NCBI GenBank assembly: GCA_963666415.2
Contig: CAXXPD010000003.1
Coordinates: 2,480,001-2,544,000, forward strand
DNA from: Bin87 sp963666415
GTDB lineage: Bacteria > Chloroflexota > Dehalococcoidia > Lucifugimonadales > UBA3495
Direction: 5' to 3'
DNA length: 64,000 nt
Shown: in pieces, positions 42,101 through 49,804 of the stretch
Layout: each line of letters starts with the position of its first letter
Position numbering within the stretch: position 1 is the first letter of the stretch
Translations under genes and position numbers: made by a program
The notes under the pieces: generated by a model
Database searches by the model: none
What the model saw: the letters and a program-made list of their open reading frames with translations, nothing else
Told to the model about the DNA's origin: nothing

Positions 42101-42799
42101 ATGAAAAACAAGGTTTACGCCGACTTCGATTCCGCCGTCGCCGATATGAAAGACGGCATGACATTCATGTCCCCGGGTTTCGGCAACGTGGGTTTGGCCC
42201 GCAACCTGCTGGCCGCCGTGCATCGGCTGGGCGTGAAGAACCTCACCGGCATATCCAACAACGCCGGCAGCATGGATGACAAGGTGGACGTGGGTACCCT
42301 AATCGAGGCCAGACAAATCAAGAAGATGATCTGCGCGTTTACCGCCCCCACGCACCCGTCGCAGATTACGCCCTTCGTGCAAATGTACAACGATGGGGAG
42401 CTGGATGCTGAACTCGTGCCCCAAGGCACGTTGGCTGAGCGGATGCGCGCCGCCGGCGCCGGCATTGGGGCCTTCTATACTCCGGCCAGCGTCGGCACCG
42501 AGCTGGCCGAGGGCAAGGAGCATCGGGAAATAAACGGCCGTACCTACGTCCTGGAATTTCCGCTGCCGGCCGATTTTGCGCTCATCAGGGCCTGGCGCGC
42601 CGATACGTTTGGCAACCTGCAATTCCGACTGACTCAACGCAACTTCAACCCCGTCATGGCCATGGCCGCTGACATCACCGTGGTCGAAGTTGAGGACAGT
42701 ATCGTAGAACCGGGTGAAATCGACCCCGACTGCGTTCACGTACCCGGCGTTTACGTAGACCGCCTGGTCAAAATACCGCCGGACGGAAACTGGGACTAG
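42101..42799 (+). CDS. 3-oxoacid CoA-transferase family, subunit A
   Basis: Alpha subunit of a two-subunit family I CoA-transferase: VYADFDSAVADMKDGMTFMSPGFGNVGLARNLLAAVHRLGVKNLTGISNNAG, then VPQGTLAERMRAAGAGIGAFYTPASVGTELAEGKE and FALIRAWRADTFGNLQFRLTQRNFNPVMAMAA. It moves CoA between organic acids, for example succinyl-CoA and acetoacetate. The substrate here is uncertain. The beta subunit follows 102 bp downstream; the gap contains no gene. Confidence 0.92.
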   Translation: MKNKVYADFDSAVADMKDGMTFMSPGFGNVGLARNLLAAVHRLGVKNLTGISNNAGSMDDKVDVGTLIEARQIKKMICAFTAPTHPSQITPFVQMYNDGELDAELVPQGTLAERMRAAGAGIGAFYTPASVGTELAEGKEHREINGRTYVLEFPLPADFALIRAWRADTFGNLQFRLTQRNFNPVMAMAADITVVEVEDSIVEPGEIDPDCVHVPGVYVDRLVKIPPDGNWD

Positions 42800-42901
42800 C
42801 CCAGCATTGCCTGCCGCACGAATTTCGCCTTCGCCCCAACCCGTTCCCATCGAGGGAGAGGGCGCAAGTTTCCTCCACAAAAGATAGCAAAGGAGAACAC
42901 C

Positions 42902-43591
42902 ATGACTACGGCCGATAAACCCCGCCTGTCTCGGCAAACGATGTGCGACCGACTGGCGATGGAGTTCCAGGACGGCTGGATTGTGAACCTTGGCGTAGGT
43001 ATGCCGACGCTGTGCTCAAACTATCTGGAGAGCGAGCCGGACAAGGAGATTATCTTCCACTCCGAGAACGGCGTGATTGGGTTCGGGCCGCTCGCGCCGG
43101 CCGGCGAAGAGGATCGGCATCTGGTTAACGCCGGCGGTCAAAACGTGGTCGCCCTGCCGGGCATGGCCATCGTGCACCACGCCGACTCGTTTGGGCTGAT
43201 CCGCAAGGGCATGGTTGACGTTACGGTGATGGGCGCCTACGAGGTATCGGAGAACGGCGACTTCGCCAACTGGCGCATTCCGGTGCGCAAGGGCGGCGGA
43301 ATCGGCGGCGCGATGGATCTGGCGGCGTGCGCCAAGCGGGTATTCATCGCCATGGAACACAACCAGCGCAACGGCGAGCGCAGGCTGCTCAAACGCTGCA
43401 CGCTGCCGATCACCGCGCCTGGCGTCGTAAAGCTGCTGGCCACCGACCTGGGGCTGTTCGAGATAACGCCCGACGGATTCATGCTGCGCGAGAACGCCCC
43501 CGGCTGGTCGCCGGAGGATATTCAGGAGCAGACGGACGCAAAGCTGACCATAGCCGATGACCTGAAGGAGATACGGGTGCGGGCTCAGTAA
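42902..43591 (+). CDS. 3-oxoacid CoA-transferase family, subunit B
   Basis: Beta subunit with the catalytic glutamate in FHSENGVIGFG (E55), which forms the glutamyl-CoA intermediate. The GVGMPTL oxyanion region, VVALPGMAIVHHADSFGLIRKGMVDVTVMGAYEV and the C-terminal GDLGLFEITPDGFMLRENAPG-like block are typical. It works as a heteromer with the preceding subunit A. The neighbouring PEP-mutase-like gene suggests a small organic-acid catabolic cluster. Confidence 0.92.
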   Translation: MTTADKPRLSRQTMCDRLAMEFQDGWIVNLGVGMPTLCSNYLESEPDKEIIFHSENGVIGFGPLAPAGEEDRHLVNAGGQNVVALPGMAIVHHADSFGLIRKGMVDVTVMGAYEVSENGDFANWRIPVRKGGGIGGAMDLAACAKRVFIAMEHNQRNGERRLLKRCTLPITAPGVVKLLATDLGLFEITPDGFMLRENAPGWSPEDIQEQTDAKLTIADDLKEIRVRAQ

Positions 43592-43651
43592 CCTTCCGCA
43601 AACCGTACCGCCGGCAAGCCGGGCGGGCGGCGTGGTGTTGGCTGCTTGTTT

Positions 43652-44287
43652 TTATTGGTCGGGAAACCAACTACGCAGCGTGTTGCAGAATTTCTGGAAG
43701 GCACGATCCTGGCATCGATTCAAACTAACCCTGCGAGCCAACCCCGCGAATAAGTCCGACGATAGCGGCGTCTTTTCCAGTTGCAGAATTTCTTCAATGG
43801 CGCCTTTCGGGTTTGACGGTTTAGCATTGCCGGCAGTCATATATCCCCTCGCTGCCAACCATTCATTGATTGGCTCAGACTGAGACCAGTTCACGGCCCT
43901 TTGCAAATGTGAGTATGACGTTCCGAACAGCCAGGCTTCCAGCTCTGGCTCAATCACAATAAATGCAACCCGTCCCTTTTCCCAGCCGGCGAATTCGTAC
44001 TGGCGCTCCAGTTCAATCTCCAGTTCTGACGCTGTAGCATTGCGAGCGCCAGAGCCGTCAAAGTCAAAAACTGTCATTGCTTTCCGGTACTCATTTCGCA
44101 ACGGCCTCAGAATGCCTTCTGATGCGGTACGGCATCCCGAGTCGCGATGCGGATGCCTTTGCACGTCAAAGGAAATGCCCGCTATGCCCAAAGCCCGCTG
44201 CCGATTGTCCAGCAGCGTTTCCACAGTGCGCTGCATTTGCGGGTCGGCAGTGAGAACGATGAGGTCTTTCACATTAGACAATGCCAT
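43652..44287 (-). CDS. Small effector-like protein paired with an AAA ATPase (TOPRIM/DUF4276-like pattern)
   Basis: 211 aa. The pattern DLIVLTADPQMQRTVETLLDNRQRALGI, HPHRDSGCR, AMTVFDFDGSGA and VAFIVIEPELEAWLFG recalls the small partner of ATPase-effector defence pairs (PARIS AriB-like or MAD4-like proteins). The acidic clusters in VFDFDGSG and IEPELEAW may be metal ligands. The start abuts the stop of the ATPase gene (shared 44287), implying translational coupling. The ATPase is truncated and carries a stop, so the module is probably dead although this gene is intact. The family call is from pattern memory. Confidence 0.6.
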   Translation of the reverse strand: MALSNVKDLIVLTADPQMQRTVETLLDNRQRALGIAGISFDVQRHPHRDSGCRTASEGILRPLRNEYRKAMTVFDFDGSGARNATASELEIELERQYEFAGWEKGRVAFIVIEPELEAWLFGTSYSHLQRAVNWSQSEPINEWLAARGYMTAGNAKPSNPKGAIEEILQLEKTPLSSDLFAGLARRVSLNRCQDRAFQKFCNTLRSWFPDQ

Positions 44288-44957
44288 TAGGCTAGGACTC
44301 CAGAGGCGAAAAAAGTTCCCAAATCAATCTCGTTTCGCCATTCCTCCAAACGGGGATGCAAACTCCCGGGAACTATATCTACGAAGCCATCACGGGTTTT
44401 CCCGAAGTAGAGCAGATTCTTGATGTTGGCGACAGCCACAAATTCGGGAGAATGGGTGGCCAGCAAAACCTGCGCGTCGTACACCGACGACAGCGAATTG
44501 AAAACCGCCTCCAAAGCTCCGGGATGAATCCCGTTCTCCGGTTCCTCAATCATATACAGCCCCGATGACTGAGGCATATACGCCAGCATTGTCAACGCCA
44601 GTAAACGCAGCGTTCCGTCCGATGCTTTCCAGGACGGCACTTCCAAACCGTTGCTGTATTTCAGCATCAAGTATTTGTGCCGGTCGTCGGGACGGTCTAT
44701 CACTATTAGCGACTGAAAGCCCTGCAACGTTCCGCGAACGTGGGATATTCACGCCTTTGCCTTTGCTGGAGCCTGTTCCAGCAAGGCATCAACAACCCAG
44801 GGTATATTAAATCCGTCGGGACGCAACTCGCTTCCCGCTCCGGGGCGGCTGGCCTGCCGCATCATTTCGCTGTTAAGTGCCAAAGCAACTATTTTATCGC
44901 GTAGGAACACCATAGCCTGTGTGGACGCTGGGTATTTGTCATCGTGGTCCGGCAAGC
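44287..44957 (-). pseudogene. AAA-family ATPase, C-terminal remnant with in-frame stop
   Basis: Walker B and downstream parts remain: WKASDGTLRLLALTMLAYMPQSSGLYMIEEPENGIHPGALEAVF and AQVLLATHSPEFVAVANIKNLLYFGKT, ending DLGTFFASGVLA. The Walker A half is gone because the IS701-like copy B begins at 44960. An in-frame TGA at 44749-44751 (AKA-stop-ISHVRGTLQGFQSL) occupies a position that is Trp in related proteins (WV.HVR.AL). It is the partner of the small gene downstream and a relic of a two-gene defence-like system. Confidence 0.8.
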
Positions 44958-44959
44958 TG

Positions 44960-46351
44960 GACTTTGCACAAAAGCTAGATAAATTATAAGAACAGGGTAA
45001 GCTGGCCGGACCCTCCTGGAAAAAGGCCAAGCGATGCTCACCCTGCCCAACGCGATTGTACCCGTACTCCATCCCTTCGCCACGCTGTTTCGCAACCCGA
45101 CCTGGCTGAAAGCCCAAATCCTGTTAGTCGGCGCGATACTGGCTCCCGGCCAACGCACCGTGGCATCGGCGCTCCGTGTCATGGGACTCAGCGACGACCG
45201 CAGCTATGCCCGTTATCATCAAGTGCTCAATCGGGCGGTGTGGTCGCCCCGCCAGGCGGCACGCATCCTGTTGGGACTGCTAATCCTCCACTTGGATCAA
45301 GGCGATGGCCCGTTGATTTTCGGCATCGACGAAACCCTGGAGCGGCGCCGCGGCCCCAAAATCAAATCCCTGGGCATCTACCGCGATGCGGTACGCTCCA
45401 GCCGGTCTCAGGTGGTCAAGGCCAGCGGCCTGCGCTGGATCTCCCTGATGTGGCTGGGCCAGGTCCCCTGGGCGGGACGTTATTGGGCCTTGCCCTTTCT
45501 CACCGTGCTGGCGCCCTCGGCACGCTACCACCGGCAGCGCGGACGCCGCCATAAAAAGCTCACCGACTGGGCGCGGCAGATGATCCTGCAACCCCGTTCA
45601 TGGTGAGCCTGCCGAACCACGCTGGCTGCCGCAGCGCCCCCTGGTGCTGGTGGGTGACAGCAGCTACGCCGTACTGGACCTGCTCCACTGCTGCCAATCG
45701 TTGGCTCAACCCGTTATCCTCATCGCCCGCTTGCGCCTGGACGCCGCCCTTTATGAACCGGCCCCGCCCCGTCAGCCGGGCCGGAACGGTCGGCCCCCGC
45801 TGAAAGGCCGACGGCTGACCGCGCTGAAGGCGCTCCTGGACTTGCCCACCGTGTCATGGGTCGAGGTGTCGGTAGCCTGGTACAACGGCGCGACCCGCAC
45901 GGTGGAACTCACCTCGCAAACGGCGGTCTGGTACCGCTCGGGCAAGCCGCCCGTGCCCCTGCGCTGGGTCTTGGTTCGGGACCCCCAGGGCGAATTCGCC
46001 ACACAGGCTCTGCTGTGCACTGACCTGGCCGTGGAACCGGCGCAGATTCTGGAATGGTTTGTGCTGCGCTGGCAACTGGAGGTCACCTTCCAGGAGGTGC
46101 GAGCGCATCTGGGCGTGGAGACCCAACGCCAGTGGTCGGACCGCGCCATCGCCCGCACCACGCCGATCCTGATGGGCCTATTCTCCTGGACCACCCTGGC
46201 GGCTCACTTGATGCAGGAACAACGGCCCATGAGCCATCGCACCGCGGCCTGGTACGCCAAGCCGTCGCCGACCTTCGTAGATGCCATCGCCCTGGTGCGC
46301 CGCCACTTGTGGCTGGCGTCCGAGGGGTTTTCACTGTCCGACGCAGAACTC
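44960..46351. mobile_element. IS701-like element, copy B, truncated by copy C
   Basis: It is nearly identical to copy A from gactttgcaca onward. The right end is missing because copy C begins at 46352, inside what corresponds to the last 25 or so codons of the transposase. The B continuation is not found after copy C, so a deletion or one-ended event occurred. It cuts the AAA ATPase gene. Confidence 0.82.
45034..46351 (+). pseudogene. IS701-like transposase (copy B), disrupted
   Basis: Same lineage as copy A. It keeps the correct frame GPKIKSLGIYRDAVRSSRSQ that copy A lost, but has the identical 25-bp insertion (45596-45620) with its TGA, so that insertion predates the duplication of the two copies. 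The C-terminus is cut after SLSDAEL by copy C. Two defective copies sharing one lesion imply spread with help from another source of transposase, or segmental copying. Confidence 0.85.
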
Positions 46352-47799
46352 GGCTTTGTACAATCAAGCGGCATAGGCTAGCGTGTCGAGCATCCTGTGG
46401 TACAAGAGGCGCGGGACTTTTATCGATTCGTGCTCGCGCTCGGACGGCATAAAAGTTCCCTGCTGCACCCAGAGGTGTCGTCTGACCAGGGCGATGGCGT
46501 CGGCGAAGGAAGGGCTGGTTTTGTCATACCACGCCGCGGTGCGCGGCGCCATGCCGCCACGCTGTTCGATCAGGATATCCGCTGCCAGCGTCACCACGCT
46601 GAACAGGCCAAAGAGCGCGGGGGTGGTTCGGGCGATGGCTCGTTCCGACCACTGGCGCTGGGTTTCCACGCCCAGGTGAGCCCGCAGCTCCTCAAAGGTC
46701 ACCTCGACCTGCCAGCGCAGCAGATACCACTGCAGTATCCGCAGGGGTTCCGCCTCGGTGTCGGTGCATAGCAAAGCATAGGGCCCGCGGCGCTCCTCCA
46801 GGTATCTGATGACGACCCAACGTATGGGAAGGCGCGGCGGCCCGCCGTGGTACCACAGCGCTACGCCCGAAGCGAGCTCGACCATGGCGGTACTGCCGTC
46901 GGAACCGGTGGCGCGGTAGGGAATCCATTGTGTAGCGGGATCGTCCAGCACCGCCGTGGGACTGGGCAATCGCGCGCCGACCACCCGGGGCCGCCCGATC
47001 TGGCCGGGCCGCCGCGGTGGCGCGGGCTGGTACCGGGACGCGTCCTTGCGCAGTTTGGTGACGACGACAATCGGCTTTGACATGTTCTGGCAATGCCGCA
47101 GGAACTCGCGCTTGGCGTAGCCGCCATCGGCCACCACCACCAGGTCCCGGTCCGGCAGCCACCGGCGCAGGCAGACCAGCATCTGCTGGGCGTAGTCGGT
47201 GACCGTCTTGTGCCGGCGACCTTTGCGCCGGTCGTAGCGGGCCGACACCACCAGCGCGGTCAAAAACGGCAGCGCCCAGTGTCGACCCGCCCATCCGATA
47301 CGCGTCAGCAACATCAGGCTCACCCATTGCAATCCGGGGGTCATCACCACCTGGTCGTCCTTGGACCGCACCGGATCCCGATACCGCCCCTTGGCCGCAA
47401 TCTTCCGGCCCCAGCGTCGTTCCACCGTCTCGTCAATGCCGAACACCAACGGCTCGGTGGATGAACCAAGGCGCCCGGCCACCAGCAGCAACAGCACCCG
47501 GCTCAGTTGCAGCGGCGACCATCGGGCACGGTTGAGCACGTGGTGATAGATGGCGAAGTCGCCGTGCTGCCCAATCCCCAGGATGTTGAGGGCGGAGGAC
47601 ACGGTGCGCTTGCCGGGAGACAGGATCGCTCCCATGGCCAGGAGTTGGGCTTTGCGCCAGGTCCTGGGGTCAAACAGGTGCTCAAAGGGCAGCAGCAGGG
47701 TTACTATGACTGCGGGCAGGGTAGGCATACTCGACCTCTTTTGGTGATTTGGTCGAGCTTACCCTGTTCTTATAATTTATCTAGCTTTTGTACAAAGTC
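46352..47799. mobile_element. IS701-like element, copy C, intact
   Basis: The ends are ggctttgtaca (46352) and tgtacaaagtc (ending 47799). The sub-terminal ctagataaattataagaacagggtaagct is the same as in copies A and B. It is oriented opposite to A and B and carries an uninterrupted transposase gene, so it is a plausible source of activity for the defective copies. Confidence 0.83.
46364..47728 (-). CDS. IS701-like (DDE_5 type) transposase, intact
   Basis: 454 aa. Catalytic-type blocks: LVFGIDETVERRWGRKI, GLQWVSLMLLTRIGWAGRHWALPFLTAL, LVVVADGGYAKREFLRHC (second acidic) and LRWQVEVTFEELRAHLGVETQRQWSERAIARTTPALFGLFS (Glu). It lacks the 25-bp insertion seen in copies A and B and reads WLPDRDLVVVADGG through that place. 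This confirms the frame and defines the insertion exactly. The family name IS701 is the best match by pattern; an IS4-like label is possible. Confidence 0.85.
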   Translation of the reverse strand: MPTLPAVIVTLLLPFEHLFDPRTWRKAQLLAMGAILSPGKRTVSSALNILGIGQHGDFAIYHHVLNRARWSPLQLSRVLLLLVAGRLGSSTEPLVFGIDETVERRWGRKIAAKGRYRDPVRSKDDQVVMTPGLQWVSLMLLTRIGWAGRHWALPFLTALVVSARYDRRKGRRHKTVTDYAQQMLVCLRRWLPDRDLVVVADGGYAKREFLRHCQNMSKPIVVVTKLRKDASRYQPAPPRRPGQIGRPRVVGARLPSPTAVLDDPATQWIPYRATGSDGSTAMVELASGVALWYHGGPPRLPIRWVVIRYLEERRGPYALLCTDTEAEPLRILQWYLLRWQVEVTFEELRAHLGVETQRQWSERAIARTTPALFGLFSVVTLAADILIEQRGGMAPRTAAWYDKTSPSFADAIALVRRHLWVQQGTFMPSEREHESIKVPRLLYHRMLDTLAYAA

Positions 47800-48449
47800 G
47801 AGGATGAGTGGGGATGTGCCTGAAACTCCAACCTTCAGCGACGCTGACGGGAGTCGGGCTACGCGGTCCTGACTCAAAGGGACCGCATGCTAATCAGCTT
47901 CTGAAGTGTTCCAAGGTGGACCTGTTCCAGACGACGCCGGCACCTGCGCCACCAACAACTGACTGAAACTGGTTATGTCGCACGGGGTAATGGTCGCGCC
48001 ATCGAGCGATGCATTAATACACTCCACGTCGAGCCTCTCCGAGCACCGGGAAACCTTGACGACGGGGCAGATTGACCGCTTCGTTTGTAGATGCCGGTGC
48101 GTTAGTTGTTATCCATGGTGATGGTCATTTCAACCGTCGGTTTTCTTCGATCTACGTCTCTCCCTCCAGGTCGAAGAGTTCCACCGGAATGCAGGGTTGA
48201 TCTTCGCTTTCGGCCGCCCCTGACAGTTTACGTGTCTCACGTGAATCCTATCATTCGGGCAAGATGGAAAGTCACTCCGCTAATTGACCAACGATCGCCT
48301 GAAGGGGTAAGGGGCCGGCAGGACAGGTTGTCATTGATCACCTCAGCGATGGCGATCACGTCGGGGCCGGGCTAAATGCACTACTTGCCTTTCACGGCGT
48401 GGAGCTCGCCTACCGTCGGCAGTTCGACCGGTTGTCCCGCGTCAAGCAT
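47800..48449. other. 650-bp stretch without a recognisable gene
   Basis: No reading frame shows family features on either strand. It lies between IS701-like copy C and the IS21 end. It probably contains decayed remnants; nothing specific can be named. Confidence 0.5.
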
Positions 48450-49238
48450 TCTTGCCGGTTTAGCGTCAACTAGTTTTGCCGGTTCACCTCCTCGGCGTGG
48501 CCCCGTTGTTGGGCAGCGTTGGTGCGGTAGCTGGGGACGTCAAACTCCAGGATGACGGAGTGATGGACCACCCGTTCGATGGCCGCAGCGGTGGCCATGG
48601 GGTTGGCAAAGATGCGCTCCCACTCCGAGAAGACCAGGTTTGACGTGATGCCCAACGACCGGCGCTCGTAGCGTTCGGCGATCAGGGTGAAGAGGACCTC
48701 GGACTCTTCGGCGCGCTGGGGCAGGTAGCCCAGGTCGTCGAGGAGCAGGAAGTCGAAGTTGTCCAGCTTGCGCAGCCGGCGGGGCAGATCCAGGTCGCGT
48801 TTGGCGGCGAGGAGTTCCTGCACCAGGCGGTAGGCTGGAGCGAAGAGGACGGAGTGGCCGGCTTCCACCAGGCGGTGGCCCAGGGCGCACCGGGCGTGGG
48901 TCTTGCCGGTGCCGGGCAGCCCGAAGGCCAGCACGTTGACGCCGCGCTCGACGAAGCTGCCCTGGGCCAGATGATCAAGTTGCTGCCTGATGGCCAGGGG
49001 GACTCGGTCGTGCTCGAAGGTCTCCCAAGTCTTGCCTGAGGGCAGCCTGGATTCCCGGCGCAGCCGGTTGGTGCGGCGGTGGCGGCGATCCTCAGCCTCC
49101 TGTTCCAGTACTTCCAGGAAAGTTGCCAGGGCGTCGCCGTGGCCAGCGGCGGTGAAACGGGCCACCGTCTCCGCAGCTACCGTGGGCAGCTTGAATTGGC
49201 CGCACAGTTGGCCGATGCGCTCCTGCATGACGCTAGTA
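48450..49238. mobile_element. IS21-family element (copy 2), truncated
   Basis: The right-end multiple terminal repeats cttgccggtttagcgtcaac and ttttgccggttcac (48450-48485) and the istB gene remain. At 49237-49238 (TA) an IS630 begins, exactly at the istA-istB junction, and no istA follows. The element cannot move by itself. Confidence 0.8.
48470..49228 (-). CDS. istB: IS21-family helper ATPase IstB, complete
   Basis: 252 aa AAA+ ATPase with Walker A GLPGTGKT (103-110), Walker B DFLLLDDLGYLPQ and the sensor-like SLGITSNLVFSEW. The natural N-terminus MTDTSV is missing because IS630 lies just upstream; an internal ATG at 49226-49228 gives MQERIGQL. Without istA it is an orphan. It shares nearly all residues with copy 1 at 1-613. 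Confidence 0.9.
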   Translation of the reverse strand: MQERIGQLCGQFKLPTVAAETVARFTAAGHGDALATFLEVLEQEAEDRRHRRTNRLRRESRLPSGKTWETFEHDRVPLAIRQQLDHLAQGSFVERGVNVLAFGLPGTGKTHARCALGHRLVEAGHSVLFAPAYRLVQELLAAKRDLDLPRRLRKLDNFDFLLLDDLGYLPQRAEESEVLFTLIAERYERRSLGITSNLVFSEWERIFANPMATAAAIERVVHHSVILEFDVPSYRTNAAQQRGHAEEVNRQN

Positions 49239-49804
49239 TTCAGTCAAACCTGAAAGGGCAGATGAAGCGTGAAACGGGCCAGGGTTGTTACGCTGACTGG
49301 CAAACAGCGGTGCGGGAGGTGTGGCATCCATGGTTCAGGAGAAATACACGGTACGGTTGTCGGTGGAAGATCGGGATCAATTGAGGGGATTGATCCACAG
49401 CGGGCGGCATCCTGCTCGGGTCATCAATCGGGCGCGCATCCTGCTCAAGACCGACGAAGGGTGGAGCGCGTCCCAGGTGGCGGTGGTCCTGGATACGTCG
49501 CCGCGCACGGTGTTCCGCACCAAACGGCGGTATTCCGAGGAGGGGTTGGACGGTGTGCTGCACGACCATCCCCAAGCCAACCGGTATCGCAAGCTGGACG
49601 ATCGGGGCGAAGCCCACCTGATTGCGTTGGCGTGCAGTGACGCCCCCGAGGGCCATGACCACTGGAGCCTGCGGTTGCTGGCTGGCAAGGTGGTGGAATT
49701 GGGAGTGGTGGCGTCGCTGTCCCACGAGACGGTGCGGCAGCGGCTCAAAAAAACGCCCTCAAGCCCTGGCGTAAGCAGCAGTGGTGCATCCCCCGAGTGA
49801 ACGG
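49239..49804. mobile_element. IS630-family element (copy 2), 5' half only
   Basis: It begins at TA 49237-49238 with ttcagtcaaacctg, similar to copy 1. It stops abruptly near 49804 within the coding region, after the codons for WCIPRVNG. The catalytic half and right end are absent. The next base belongs to the 3' end of the serine recombinase gene, so this is an integration or deletion junction. Confidence 0.82.
49321..49800 (+). pseudogene. IS630 transposase, HTH half only
   Basis: Close homologue of 4083-4553 (MVQEKYTVRLSVEDRDQLRGLIHSGRHPARVINRARILLKTDEGWSASQ). It keeps the seven-A slippery run at 49747-49753. The -1 frame after it reads LKPWRKQQWCIPRVNG and then runs into unrelated DNA with a stop. 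The DDE half is missing, so it is inactive. Confidence 0.85.

Noticed and set aside
44749..44751. TGA in the AAA ATPase remnant as selenocysteine or UGA-Trp recoding
   Set aside because: Related proteins have Trp, not Cys, here. UGA ends many intact genes in the window (rplY, ispE), and the gene is truncated by an IS, so a nonsense mutation is the simplest reading.
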